This document shows, one piece after another, positions 1 to 6,247 of a DNA stretch of 6,691 nucleotides. Within the stretch, counting starts at the first letter, position 1; every line of letters starts with the position of its first letter. Source of the stretch: Deltaproteobacteria bacterium (GTDB lineage: Bacteria; Desulfobacterota; Syntrophia; Syntrophales; UBA5619). Below the pieces are notes generated by a model, which was not told the DNA's origin, searched no databases, and saw only the letters and a list, made by a program, of their open reading frames with translations. The position numbers were made by a program, and so were the translations under genes. Location of the stretch: the NCBI GenBank assembly GCA_023487865.1, contig JAMDBG010000076.1:1-6691 (forward strand). Direction: 5' to 3'.

Positions 1-33
1 TCGTTTGTTTCTTCCCCCGCTGATGTGCAGCAT
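1..33 (-). CDS. Possible 5' end of a leftward gene, cut by the window edge
   Basis: An ATG read leftwards from 33 opens a frame that stays open for 11 codons to the window edge (MLHISGGRNKR). A purine-rich G run about 7 bases upstream could act as a ribosome binding site, and a near-consensus leftward promoter lies about 57 bases upstream. Too little is present to identify a protein. The promoter is the main reason to believe in a gene here. The alternative is that these codons are chance and the true start lies beyond the window. Confidence 0.25.
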   Translation of the reverse strand, partial: MLHISGGRNKR

Positions 34-89
34 GCCGATTCCCCCCTTTTTCCGACAAGGCGCCTGAAATATGGACTCCCAGCGGCGTT

Positions 90-119
90 ATTATACAGAG
101 GATTGGGGATGATATGCAA
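90..119 (-). promoter_or_regulatory. Leftward sigma-70-type promoter
   Basis: Read on the minus strand, TTGCAT (119-114) and a perfect TATAAT (95-90) are separated by 18 bases. This is the best promoter match in the window. It points away from nfo towards the possible gene start at 33 and would give a leader of about 50 bases. The motif is seen directly; activity is inferred. Confidence 0.5.
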
Positions 120-148
120 AAAAATCTTTGCCCGCCCCCACCCTTTTA

Positions 149-177
149 TTGGATATTTCACGCAAATCGTGTAATCT
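149..177 (+). promoter_or_regulatory. Candidate nfo promoter with a small inverted repeat in the spacer
   Basis: TTGGAT (149-154) and TAATCT (172-177) are 17 bases apart and end 36 bases before the nfo ATG. The spacer contains CACG-N5-CGTG (159-171), a short dyad that could be an operator but is small enough to be chance. Together with the leftward promoter at 90-119 this makes the region divergent. Confidence 0.35.
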
Positions 178-213
178 TCCGGTAAAACCGACCACAGGAG
201 GGGGTATCAACCG

Positions 214-1065
214 ATGAAATATGTGGGCGCCCATGTAAGCACGGCGGGCGGCGTCGACAAAGCGCCCCGTAACGCCGAGACGATCGGCGCACGGGCCTTT
301 GCACTCTTCACGCGCAACCAGCGGCAATGGACGGCCAAACCTCTTTCGGAGGAAGAAACCAACGACTTCCGGAAGAACTGCCGGGAAACAGGGTATGCCC
401 CGGCGCAGATCCTCGCCCACGACAGCTACCTGATCAACCTCGGCCACCCGGACAGGGAAGCCCTCGGGAAATCCCGGACGGCCTTTCTTGCGGAGATGCG
501 CCGTTGCGAGGCACTGGGCATCACCCTTCTCAACTTCCACCCGGGGAGTCATCTTCGGATCATCTCCGCAGATGATTGCATAGACCGGATCGCCGAGTCG
601 ATCGAAATCTCCCTTGACCAAACGCAGGGGGTAACCGCCGTCATTGAGAACACGGCGGGTCAGGGGAGCAATCTCGGTTTTCGCTTCGAGCAGATCGCCC
701 GGATCGTCGCACAGGTCCGCAGAAAGAACAGGGTGGGCGTCTGCCTCGACACCGCCCATGCCTTCGCCGCCGGTTATGACCTCCGGACGCCGGAGGCCTT
801 TGCGGCAACGGTTGAGGAGTTCGACCGGATCATCGGCTTCCGTTACCTCAGAGGGGTCCACCTCAACGATTCCAAGGCGGAGATGGGAAGCCGCGTGGAC
901 CGTCATGCACCCATCGGCAAAGGGAAGATCGGGCTGGAAGCCTTTCGTCTCATCATGAATGACGCCCGATTCGAGGGGATCCCGCTCATCCTGGAGACCC
1001 CGGAGCGCGAACGGTGGGCGGAGGAGATCGCCCTTCTCTACGGACTTATTGGGAAGAAGCGATAG
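214..1065 (+). CDS. nfo: Endonuclease IV (AP endonuclease, type 2 family)
   Basis: This is a zinc-dependent apurinic/apyrimidinic endonuclease of base-excision repair. It cuts the backbone 5' of abasic sites and removes 3' blocking groups, acting on DNA in the cytoplasm. The 283-residue product is the normal family length and would fold as one TIM barrel. The nine expected trinuclear-zinc ligands are all present: His69, His109, Glu145, Asp179, His182, His216, Asp229, His231 and Glu261, the same numbers as in E. coli Nfo. Recognisable signatures are NFHPGSH (107-113), [13 protein letters not shown] (177-189), HLNDSK (216-221), DRHAPIGKG (229-237) and LETP (260-263). The ATG follows a GGAGGGG ribosome binding site by about 10 bases. 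It appears to be transcribed alone and converges on the minus-strand gene ending at 1093, with a 27-base gap and no obvious terminator hairpin. The identification is secure. Confidence 0.97.
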   Translation: MKYVGAHVSTAGGVDKAPRNAETIGARAFALFTRNQRQWTAKPLSEEETNDFRKNCRETGYAPAQILAHDSYLINLGHPDREALGKSRTAFLAEMRRCEALGITLLNFHPGSHLRIISADDCIDRIAESIEISLDQTQGVTAVIENTAGQGSNLGFRFEQIARIVAQVRRKNRVGVCLDTAHAFAAGYDLRTPEAFAATVEEFDRIIGFRYLRGVHLNDSKAEMGSRVDRHAPIGKGKIGLEAFRLIMNDARFEGIPLILETPERERWAEEIALLYGLIGKKR

Positions 1066-1092
1066 TCAGGCCCAAAGGATTTGCACCCCCGG

Positions 1093-1668
1093 TCAGCCCT
1101 GCAAGCGTTTCAGCAGCCAGGCCATGTTCTTGCCCAGGGTCTTCATCGTCTTGATCCCCTCTTCATCCTTCTCCACGGCGCCCGGTTCCCTGCCGATGCC
1201 GATATTCCAGTAGCTCGATCCGACAACGATCATCTCGCCGATCAGAAAAAAGAGGTTGAGAGAGCTGAAGGCATGCATGGCGCCGGCCCGTCTGACGGCC
1301 ACCACCCCCGCTCCGACCTTCCGTCTCAAGAGTTCCGGATTGGCGCGGGCGGTCATCCCCGAACGCTCGATCAGTGCCTTCATCCCGGCGGTCACGTCGG
1401 AGAAATAGGTCGGGGAACCGAGGAGGATACCGTCGGCCACACGCATTTTATCGATGCAGTCGTTGACGATATCGCCTTTCACCACACAGTGCCCGTCGGC
1501 CTTCTCGAAACACTGATAACAGGCCCGGCAGCCCGGAATCGGTTTACCCGCCAGGGAGACAAGCTCCGTCTCAATACCCTCGCTCCTGAGTTCCGCAAGA
1601 ACGACGTTCAGCAGGATGGCCGTATTGCCCTCCGCCCGGGCACTGCCGTTGAATGCGACGACTTTCAT
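1093..1668 (-). CDS. Flavodoxin-fold iron-sulfur flavoprotein (NADPH-dependent FMN reductase-like)
   Basis: The 191-residue protein begins with the flavodoxin-like FMN phosphate loop (FNGSARAEGNTA, 6-17) and has the second FMN-contact segment GSPTYFSDVTAGMK (84-97). Between them is a compact cysteine cluster, Cys47-X2-Cys50-X2-Cys53-X7-Cys61. In the archaeal/anaerobe iron-sulfur flavoprotein (Isf) family such a cluster binds a [4Fe-4S] centre beside FMN. It is therefore probably a soluble electron-transfer or oxygen/peroxide-handling flavoprotein; its partner and substrate are not shown. The ATG is preceded by a strong GGAGG site about 6 bases away. The gene is monocistronic in this window, separated from the operon to its right by a 275-base region, so it probably has nothing to do with lipid synthesis. 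Confidence 0.85.
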   Translation of the reverse strand: MKVVAFNGSARAEGNTAILLNVVLAELRSEGIETELVSLAGKPIPGCRACYQCFEKADGHCVVKGDIVNDCIDKMRVADGILLGSPTYFSDVTAGMKALIERSGMTARANPELLRRKVGAGVVAVRRAGAMHAFSSLNLFFLIGEMIVVGSSYWNIGIGREPGAVEKDEEGIKTMKTLGKNMAWLLKRLQG

Positions 1669-1722
1669 GATCTGCCTCCTTCAAAAAAGAAATCCGGTCT
1701 TGCCGGCAACTGTGAGAGTGGG

Positions 1723-1751
1723 AATATAGCACAAATGATGCGCGTTGATCA
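1723..1751 (-). promoter_or_regulatory. Weak candidate promoter for the flavoprotein gene
   Basis: On the minus strand TATATT (1728-1723) is preceded by TGATCA (1751-1746) with a 17-base spacer, about 55 bases upstream of the flavoprotein start. The -10 match is good; the -35 matches TTGACA at only three positions. It lies between the gene and the intergenic repeat, which makes a promoter here plausible. Confidence 0.25.
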
Positions 1752-1761
1752 TATCGTTTGT

Positions 1762-1785
1762 CCAGCAGAGTATTGAAAAACACCC
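1762..1785 (+). repeat. Degenerate extra copy of the left end of the adjacent repeat
   Basis: These 24 bases match the left end of the neighbouring palindromic element (1788-1811) at 17 of 24 aligned positions, including CAG, TA, T and the AAAAAC core, with an offset of 26 bases. It may be the remnant of an earlier or nested copy of the same element. No matching right end is seen beside it. Confidence 0.4.
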
Positions 1786-1790
1786 GTCCG

Positions 1791-1916
1791 GCAGGCTACT
1801 CAAAAACGCCTGGCTGCAAGGCACGTAAAAACCAGAGAGCGAAACGTATAGGGAAATACGTTGAGCGATGGGGATTGCAGCGCAACGCAGCCGCTGCACG
1901 TTTTTCAACAGCCTGC
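1791..1916. repeat. 126-bp semi-palindromic intergenic repeat (MITE- or REP-like)
   Basis: The 18-base ends, GCAGGCTACTCAAAAACG (1791-1808) and CGTTTTTCAACAGCCTGC (1899-1916), are inverted copies matching at 15 of 18 positions. Subterminal segments (GGCTGCAAGGC near the left, GCAGCC near the right) and a central perfect inverted repeat, AACGTAT (1843-1849) with ATACGTT (1856-1862), let most of the element fold on itself. It contains no credible gene. From memory, elements with this CAGCCTGC-ended, AAAAACG-containing form are scattered in Desulfobacterota genomes; no search was run. It ends 27 bases after the stop of the phosphopantetheinyl transferase gene, so its RNA hairpin may also help end operon transcription. 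Confidence 0.75.
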
Positions 1917-1943
1917 GAGGGGGAAGAGTCACAGATCGCCGCT

Positions 1944-2657
1944 TCAGCGGGGCAATCGAAGGGCAAAGGCGGTGAAGCGGCCGTCATGGCTGAGGCTGAT
2001 TTCCGCAGCGAGCGGCCGGTCCCGCAGAAAGACACTGGGAGCGCCGGGGCCCAGCCGTTCTTTTCGGATCGCTAGATCATCAACGGGACATTCCAGACGA
2101 AGGGCAATCTCGAGAAGCAGTTGTCTGCGGGCAAACGCGGATGCCCCCCCCGCTTCTTTTCCCGCATCCAGGACATCTACACGATGAATCACTGCGGCGG
2201 GATCTCCCTCTCCTGCGAGAGCCAGGGCATGGACATAATCGTTGGTCACAATGATCCGCAGCGCCGTCTCGCCCTTGGGGGTGATCACCCGTCCGACGAG
2301 CCTGTCTTCCGACCCCGCCCCGGCATCGATTGCCCGGCCCTGCTTCCGGCCGGCAAGGATCATCCTGCCGGTTGAATCCTCAATACCGCCGATCGTATGA
2401 CGGACATTCTGATCGTCGAGGACGACACTGTAGCTCCGGGGAGTCGAGCGGATCGATGGATGGTCGCGGCTGACGGCCTTGTAGGCCGCCTCCTTGGCCG
2501 CCCAGAACGCCCAGAGGAGCTTGTCGGGGCACGAAGACCCGACGATCCCATCCCGTTCCTCAGGGGTGAAGACACGGCCGATAAAACGGCCATCCCCGCT
2601 TTTTCCGCGATTATCCGTTTCCTTCAGGTCGACGATATCGTTACCGACGGGAGGCAA
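1944..2657 (-). CDS. 4'-phosphopantetheinyl transferase (AcpS-like motif order, enlarged)
   Basis: The product would transfer the phosphopantetheine arm of coenzyme A to the serine of a carrier protein, most likely the ACP encoded three genes earlier in the operon. Motifs run in AcpS order: VGNDIVDL (4-11) with the metal-binding Asp, VFTPEE (29-34), WAAKEAAYK (52-60) with the Lys-Glu-X3-Lys signature, and ISLSHDGRFTAFAL (220-233) at the C-terminus. At 237 residues it is about twice the usual AcpS length because roughly 110 residues of unassigned sequence lie between the KEA and SLSHD motifs. The start is TTG at 2657: no ATG lies near the conserved N-terminus, and a GGAGGAGG site sits 6 bases upstream. 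It overlaps the end of the acyltransferase gene by 17 bases, so translation is probably coupled. It is the last gene of the operon. Confidence 0.88.
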   Translation of the reverse strand: MPPVGNDIVDLKETDNRGKSGDGRFIGRVFTPEERDGIVGSSCPDKLLWAFWAAKEAAYKAVSRDHPSIRSTPRSYSVVLDDQNVRHTIGGIEDSTGRMILAGRKQGRAIDAGAGSEDRLVGRVITPKGETALRIIVTNDYVHALALAGEGDPAAVIHRVDVLDAGKEAGGASAFARRQLLLEIALRLECPVDDLAIRKERLGPGAPSVFLRDRPLAAEISLSHDGRFTAFALRLPR

Positions 2658-3381
2658 AGTATTCCTCCTCCATGCCGGCCAGCCGCTCGATGATCCGCCG
2701 TGCGTATTCCCGCTGGATCCTGAGCCCTGCCCCCTCCATCTTGCCGGGATCGAACACCTCCACGGTCATGGTGAAGCGCTCTCCCAGGCGGGGAAGCGTC
2801 CCGAAGGCCTCCTGACCGTCGCCCCGCAGGTAGACGAGCAGGATCTTGCAGCCGGGACATTCATCGAGAAAGCGTCCCACACCGTAGGAAAAGCCCTCCC
2901 TGTCCACCCGCCCGGTCCGTGACCGCCCCCCCTCCGGAAAGACCATCAGGCTTTGCCGCCAACCCAGTACGTGGCGGCACTTCTCAAAGAGGCGTTGGAG
3001 CTCTTCACGGCTGCCCCCCCGGTTCACGGGCAGGCACTTGGCCAGATAGCACAGTACGGCGAGAAAGAGATTCCGCTGGAAATTGTCGCGCTCCGGAAGA
3101 TTCCAGGGAACCCGCTTGAACCGAAGCACGTGTGCCCAAAGCGACGCCATCCCGATGCTGATCAGGACCGAATCGATCATGGTCAAGTGGTTCGGGCAGA
3201 TGATCCAGGGTCCCTCGTGCTCCCTCTGGAGGTGGGCAACTTCACTGCGGATCCGCTCCAGATCCCTGATCCGGTAACCTCTCAGCCGGACGGCCAGGAA
3301 AATGAGCGGTCCGGTGATAATCACGGCCAGACGCCCCAGGAGATATTGAAGCCCCAGGAGGAAACGGTCCCGTCTTCCCAT
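2641..3381 (-). CDS. PlsC-family lysophospholipid/glycerol-phosphate acyltransferase
   Basis: This 246-residue protein carries the hallmark acyltransferase motifs: NHLTMID (64-70), giving the catalytic His65-X4-Asp70 pair, and FPEGGRSRTG (148-157), the phosphate-binding block. A hydrophobic segment at about 11-33 would anchor it in the inner membrane. The family moves acyl groups from acyl-ACP or acyl-CoA to lysophosphatidate or related alcohol acceptors. Its place between an ACP and a phosphopantetheinyl transferase suggests that it off-loads the chain built by this operon onto a lipid. That is inference, because 1-acylglycerol-3-phosphate acyltransferase activity is only the family default. 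The ATG lies 9 bases after the ACP stop, with an AGGA site in the gap. Its final codons contain the ribosome binding site of the next gene. Confidence 0.88.
   Translation of the reverse strand: MGRRDRFLLGLQYLLGRLAVIITGPLIFLAVRLRGYRIRDLERIRSEVAHLQREHEGPWIICPNHLTMIDSVLISIGMASLWAHVLRFKRVPWNLPERDNFQRNLFLAVLCYLAKCLPVNRGGSREELQRLFEKCRHVLGWRQSLMVFPEGGRSRTGRVDREGFSYGVGRFLDECPGCKILLVYLRGDGQEAFGTLPRLGERFTMTVEVFDPGKMEGAGLRIQREYARRIIERLAGMEEEYFASRR
2664..2671 (-). promoter_or_regulatory. Ribosome binding site that fixes a TTG start
   Basis: GGAGGAGG on the minus strand lies inside the last codons of the acyltransferase gene (encoding Met-Glu-Glu-Glu-Tyr) and 6 bases before the TTG at 2657. It supports the TTG as the real start of the phosphopantetheinyl transferase. 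Confidence 0.65.
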
Positions 3382-3390
3382 GATTCCTGG

Positions 3391-3639
3391 CTAAGCGGCC
3401 TTCTGCTGAATCAGCGTGACGGCGTCCCCGATCGTCGCGATCCGGTCGGCTTCCTCGTCATCGATCGAGGTCCCGAACACATCCTCGCACTTGATGATGA
3501 TATCGACGAGCCTGGCCGAATTGACTTTCAGGTCCTTAAGGATGTGAGTCTCCGCCGTCGCTTTCTCCAGCAGGGAGGCATCCTTCACATATCCCCTCAG
3601 AATTTCGATAACCTTCTTTGTAATCTGTTCTTCACTCAT
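3391..3639 (-). CDS. Acyl carrier protein, divergent
   Basis: The 82-residue acidic, helical protein has the length and layout of a type II acyl carrier protein. The expected phosphopantetheine serine is Ser41, at the start of helix II in LKVNSARLVDII (37-48). The usual Asp-Ser-Leu is Asn-Ser-Ala here, so the serine is kept but both neighbours differ from housekeeping ACPs. Helix II continues with the acidic residues Glu52-Asp53, and IDDEEADRIATIGDAVTLI (59-77) matches the loop and helix III-IV region. It would tether the growing chain for the ketosynthase, reductase and dehydratases upstream. A strong AGGAGG site precedes the ATG, and it lies 39 bases after the ketosynthase stop. Its divergence points to a specialised carrier, not the main AcpP. 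Confidence 0.9.
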   Translation of the reverse strand: MSEEQITKKVIEILRGYVKDASLLEKATAETHILKDLKVNSARLVDIIIKCEDVFGTSIDDEEADRIATIGDAVTLIQQKAA

Positions 3640-3678
3640 GGTATTTCCTCCTTTAACACGTATGGTTTTGTTTAAACA

Positions 3679-4957
3679 TCATGATTCCCATTTTCGGAAA
3701 ATCAGGCAACTGTTCACATCGCCGAAGCCGAAACCGGCCTTGGCGATGATCTTGAGATCCGGGTGCTCAACGACGGCATGCGGAACGCTCTTCGCAAACG
3801 GGACGATTTCCGGATGGAGATCCTCGCAGTTGAGCGAGGGATGGATAAAGCCCTTGCAGAGCTGCAGAACGACTGCCACACATTCGATCGCCCCCGCCGC
3901 ACCCAGGCAGTGGCCGATCATCGATTTGGTCGAATTGATATAAGGGAACGACTCGGGAGGCCGCTCCAGGGCAACCGACCAGTTCTTCACTTCCACGGGA
4001 TCGGCGTATGTCGCCGTCAGGTGGCCGTTGATTGCGTCGATCTGGCGGGGGTCGATTCCCGCATCGTCGATGGCGCCCAGGATACACCGTCTCACCCCTT
4101 CGGGATTCGGCGCCGTGATGGAGCCTCCCATCCGATGACCGCCGCAGTTTACCACCCCCCCCCAGGATTTCGGCATAGATCCGAACCCCCCGCGACAGGG
4201 CCGATTCCAGCTCCTCGAGCATGAACATGGCGCCGCCCGCCCCGGGTACGAATCCGCAGGCACTGGCACTCATCGGTCGGGAGGCCTGCTCCGGTTTGTC
4301 GTTGAATTTCCGGCAGATCACCCGCATGGCGTCAAAGCCGGACCAGATGTAAGGCGACGCCCCTTCCGATCCTCCGGCCAGCATCCGGGTGGCCAGACCG
4401 CTCCTGATCCGACCCATTGCCTCGATAAGTGCCTCATTCCCCGTGCTGCAGGCAGATGAATTCGAGGTCACCTTGTTGCCCAGGGCGAACAAACCGGCGA
4501 TCCGGGCGCTCGTCCCGCTGTTCATCACCTGCTCGACAATCCGGCTTCCCATCCGCCGGACATTTCCCGCGTTCACCATCGGCACCACCGTCCGGGAGAT
4601 CGTGTCCATCCCGCCGATGCCCGAGCCGGCGATGACTCCGGTCTCCCAGTTCACATGATCGTCCTCCGGCTCGGGTACCGTAAAACCGGCATCCGTCCAG
4701 GCGTCCACGGACGCCACGGAGGCATAGCCGATATTGTCATTCAACGACTGGAGCTTTTCGTGATCGAAATAGCCCTTGCGTACGACATCGAAATCCTGGG
4801 GTATTCCACCCACCTGGCAGCCGAAATTCAGTGCCTCAAGCTCCGGGATATGCCGAATCCCCGAGACTCCTTCCCGGAGGGCCTTTTCGAATGCCTCAAG
4901 CCCGTGACCGTTCGGCGCAACAACCCCCATCCCAGTAATGACCACCCTTCTCTTCAT
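3679..4957 (-). CDS. Beta-ketoacyl-ACP synthase (FabF-like), broken by a frameshift
   Basis: This is a thiolase-fold condensing enzyme that would extend ACP-bound acyl chains. The N-terminal part (from 4957) starts MKRRVVITGMGVVAPNG and includes the nucleophile Cys170 in SNSSACSTG. At the run of nine C at 4155-4163 (nine G in the coding sense) the frame is lost, and the C-terminal part continues in another frame to the stop at 3679. Unrepaired, the first frame would run on as nonsense to 3767 (396 residues). Removing one G restores a single 425-residue protein through AEILGGVVNCGG. It then has His312 (NGHLTAT), Lys344 (STKSMIGH) and His349, spaced like Cys163, His303, Lys335 and His340 of E. 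coli FabF, and the C-terminal GFGFGDVNSCLIF. The N-terminal NFGCQVGG segment recalls ketosynthases of aryl-polyene and flexirubin-type clusters more than housekeeping FabF (from memory). The ATG overlaps the preceding stop in ATGA, with GGAGG 10 bases upstream. Confidence 0.9.
4155..4163 (-). repeat. Nine-G homopolymer at the ketosynthase frameshift
   Basis: Nine consecutive C on the plus strand (G in the coding sense) mark exactly where the ketosynthase homology changes frame. An eight-G version would be in frame. It is the longest G/C run in the operon; an eight-base run at 2144-2151 in the phosphopantetheinyl transferase gene causes no frame break. Confidence 0.9.
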
Positions 4958-5472
4958 AAACCCGCTTCCTCCGCGATACTTCCCTCCCGCTGCATCGAAA
5001 ACTGCACCCGCGGGATCCCTTTTCCGGCCAAGGTGCCGGAACAGACCTGTTCACCGCTGGGCCGCGTCATGGAGACGTCGACCTTGAGCTGATTTCCACG
5101 GAAATAGACCTTCCTGCCCGTCACCACGACCGGTTCGCCGGGACCGACCACACCCGTAAATTCCACATTCTCCGCCAACGTGAAGAGCGTAATCGGATCT
5201 TCAAGCCCCTTCTGTTTCTCCCCGGAAAGCAACGACAGATAAAGGCCGAACGCCACCACCCCTGTCTGGGCCATCGTCTCGATGAGGATAACCCCCGGAG
5301 TGATGGGCAGCCCGGGGAAATGACCCCGGTAGAAATATTCATCGCTGCGGAACCGGTAGACACCGACGATATGTTCCTCGTCCAGCACCAGTATTTCATC
5401 AACAAACCGGAACGGAGACTGCTGGGGCACCATTGCCAGGACCCGTTCCCGCATGAAGCGATCAGCCTCCAT
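4954..5472 (-). CDS. FabZ-like hotdog 3-hydroxyacyl-ACP dehydratase
   Basis: The 172-residue protein has a single hotdog domain with the FabZ signature: PQQSPFRFVDEIL (16-28) in place of the usual PHRYPFLLVD, then YRGHFPGLPITPG (48-60) and VILIETMAQTG (61-71). Catalytic residues are His51 and Glu65. It would dehydrate 3-hydroxyacyl-ACP to trans-2-enoyl-ACP. It is longer than FabZ (about 150 residues), with an insertion around 82-97 and a C-terminal tail. The start is placed at 5472 because a GGAGGG site precedes it by 4 bases. An in-frame ATG at 5490 would add six residues, but that ribosome binding site would then lie inside the gene. It overlaps fabG by 11 bases and the ketosynthase by 4, so the three are probably translationally coupled. 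Confidence 0.88.
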   Translation of the reverse strand: MEADRFMRERVLAMVPQQSPFRFVDEILVLDEEHIVGVYRFRSDEYFYRGHFPGLPITPGVILIETMAQTGVVAFGLYLSLLSGEKQKGLEDPITLFTLAENVEFTGVVGPGEPVVVTGRKVYFRGNQLKVDVSMTRPSGEQVCSGTLAGKGIPRVQFSMQREGSIAEEAGL

Positions 5473-6190
5473 ACATCCCTCCGTTGACATGGATCACCGT
5501 GCCGGTGATGTAAGACCCCGCCGTGGCCAGAAAACCGACCACCTCCGCAACCTCCTCGGGCCGCCCCATCCGGCCGAGGGGGATCCGGCCGAGGATATCC
5601 GCCTTCACCTCTTCGGGCAGTCCGGCTGTCATCCGCGTTACGATGAAACCGGGCGCAACGGAATTGACCAGGATGTTCCGTCCCTTCAGCTCCCGGGCGA
5701 GCGATTTGGTCAGGGCGTCCAGCGCCGCCTTTTCCATCGCATAAGGAATCTGGCCGGCATTCCCCGTGTGGCCGATGACGCTCGAGATGTTGATGATCCG
5801 CCCGCTGTCGGCACGGAGCATGAAGTGGCGGAGCAGCCGTTTCGTCAGATACCAGACGCCCCGGAGGGTTGCCCGCTGCGCGTCGAACTGTTCGATTTTC
5901 ATCCTCTGCAAATCCGCATCAATAGAGACGCCGGCATTGTTCACCAGGACGTCGACCCGATCCGTTTCCTGTTTGATCCTGTCGGCCATCGCCTCCACCT
6001 GGCTGATGTCCGCCAGATCCGCCGCTACGAGAAATCCAGCGCCGATCTCCGCAAGCAGCGCCTCGGATGCATTGCCGCTCGACCGGTAGTGGATCCCCAC
6101 CCGAAATCCCCTGGCTGCAAGCTCCCGGACACAGGCCGCTCCAATCCCTGTCCCGCCGCCCGTCACGATCGCCACTTTTGTTTCACTCAT
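5462..6190 (-). CDS. fabG: 3-oxoacyl-ACP reductase, FabG-type SDR
   Basis: This 242-residue Rossmann-fold short-chain dehydrogenase/reductase would reduce 3-oxoacyl-ACP to 3-hydroxyacyl-ACP with a nicotinamide cofactor. It has the cofactor loop TGGGTGIG (10-17), NNAG (84-87), catalytic Ser137 (INISSV), Tyr150 and Lys154 (YAMEK), and the C-terminal GGMYGG. Length and motifs match FabG. The fourth member of the SDR catalytic tetrad, an Asn in helix alpha-4, is replaced: the aligned segment reads ATLRGVWYLTK with Thr108 where Asn is expected. The ATG follows an AGGAG site by 8 bases. That site lies directly against a hairpin formed from a tandem repeat, which may modulate translation. The gene's last codons contain the ribosome binding site and start of the hotdog dehydratase gene. 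Confidence 0.93.
   Translation of the reverse strand: MSETKVAIVTGGGTGIGAACVRELAARGFRVGIHYRSSGNASEALLAEIGAGFLVAADLADISQVEAMADRIKQETDRVDVLVNNAGVSIDADLQRMKIEQFDAQRATLRGVWYLTKRLLRHFMLRADSGRIINISSVIGHTGNAGQIPYAMEKAALDALTKSLARELKGRNILVNSVAPGFIVTRMTAGLPEEVKADILGRIPLGRMGRPEEVAEVVGFLATAGSYITGTVIHVNGGMYGG
5477..5482 (-). promoter_or_regulatory. Ribosome binding site deciding the dehydratase start
   Basis: GGAGGG on the minus strand lies within the final fabG codons and 4 bases before the ATG at 5472. It favours that start over the in-frame ATG at 5490. Confidence 0.6.
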
Positions 6191-6203
6191 TGTTGATACT
6201 CCT

Positions 6204-6231
6204 GATAAATAGGTTTCTGTCCCTATTTATC
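6204..6231 (-). promoter_or_regulatory. Hairpin abutting the fabG ribosome binding site
   Basis: In the coding sense GATAAATAGG (6231-6222) pairs perfectly with CCTATTTATC (6213-6204) around an 8-base loop. The stem ends at the base next to the AGGAG site (6203-6199). The second copy of the tandem repeat offers an alternative 5' arm with a longer loop. It could affect translation of fabG or decay of the mRNA between the first two genes; no U-tract follows, so it is not a standard terminator. Confidence 0.6.
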
Positions 6232-6247
6232 TCTGTCCCTATTTATC
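6216..6247. repeat. Perfect tandem duplication of a 16-bp unit
   Basis: TCTGTCCCTATTTATC occurs twice back to back (6216-6231 and 6232-6247) with no mismatch. The right copy contains the last codons and TAG stop of the FabA-like gene. With the inverted copy of its core at 6204-6213 it looks like a REP-type unit. From memory, similar 'ATAGGGACAGA...CCTATTT' repeats are frequent in Desulfobacterota, sometimes with REP-associated transposases, but none is seen here. Confidence 0.85.

Noticed and set aside
91..906. Long minus-strand open frame of 271 codons opposite nfo
   Set aside because: It lies antisense to a gene with complete endonuclease IV motifs, and its translation shows no recognisable domain. 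It is a shadow frame of GC-rich coding DNA.
1066..1092. Terminator between the convergent nfo and flavoprotein genes
   Set aside because: The 27-base gap shows no stable GC stem followed by a T-run on either strand.
2953..3675. Plus-strand open frame of 240 codons opposite the acyltransferase and ACP genes
   Set aside because: It spans two real antisense genes and their spacer, and shows no motif.
3767..4157. Tail of the first ketosynthase frame as a real alternative C-terminus
   Set aside because: After the G tract the translation turns into Arg- and Gly-rich sequence with no homology, while the overlapping frame carries the catalytic His and Lys residues. The tail is an out-of-frame read.
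5453..6196. Plus-strand open frame of 247 codons opposite fabG
   Set aside because: It is fully antisense to an intact SDR gene and its composition (rich in Arg, Pro, His, Asp) is typical of a shadow frame.
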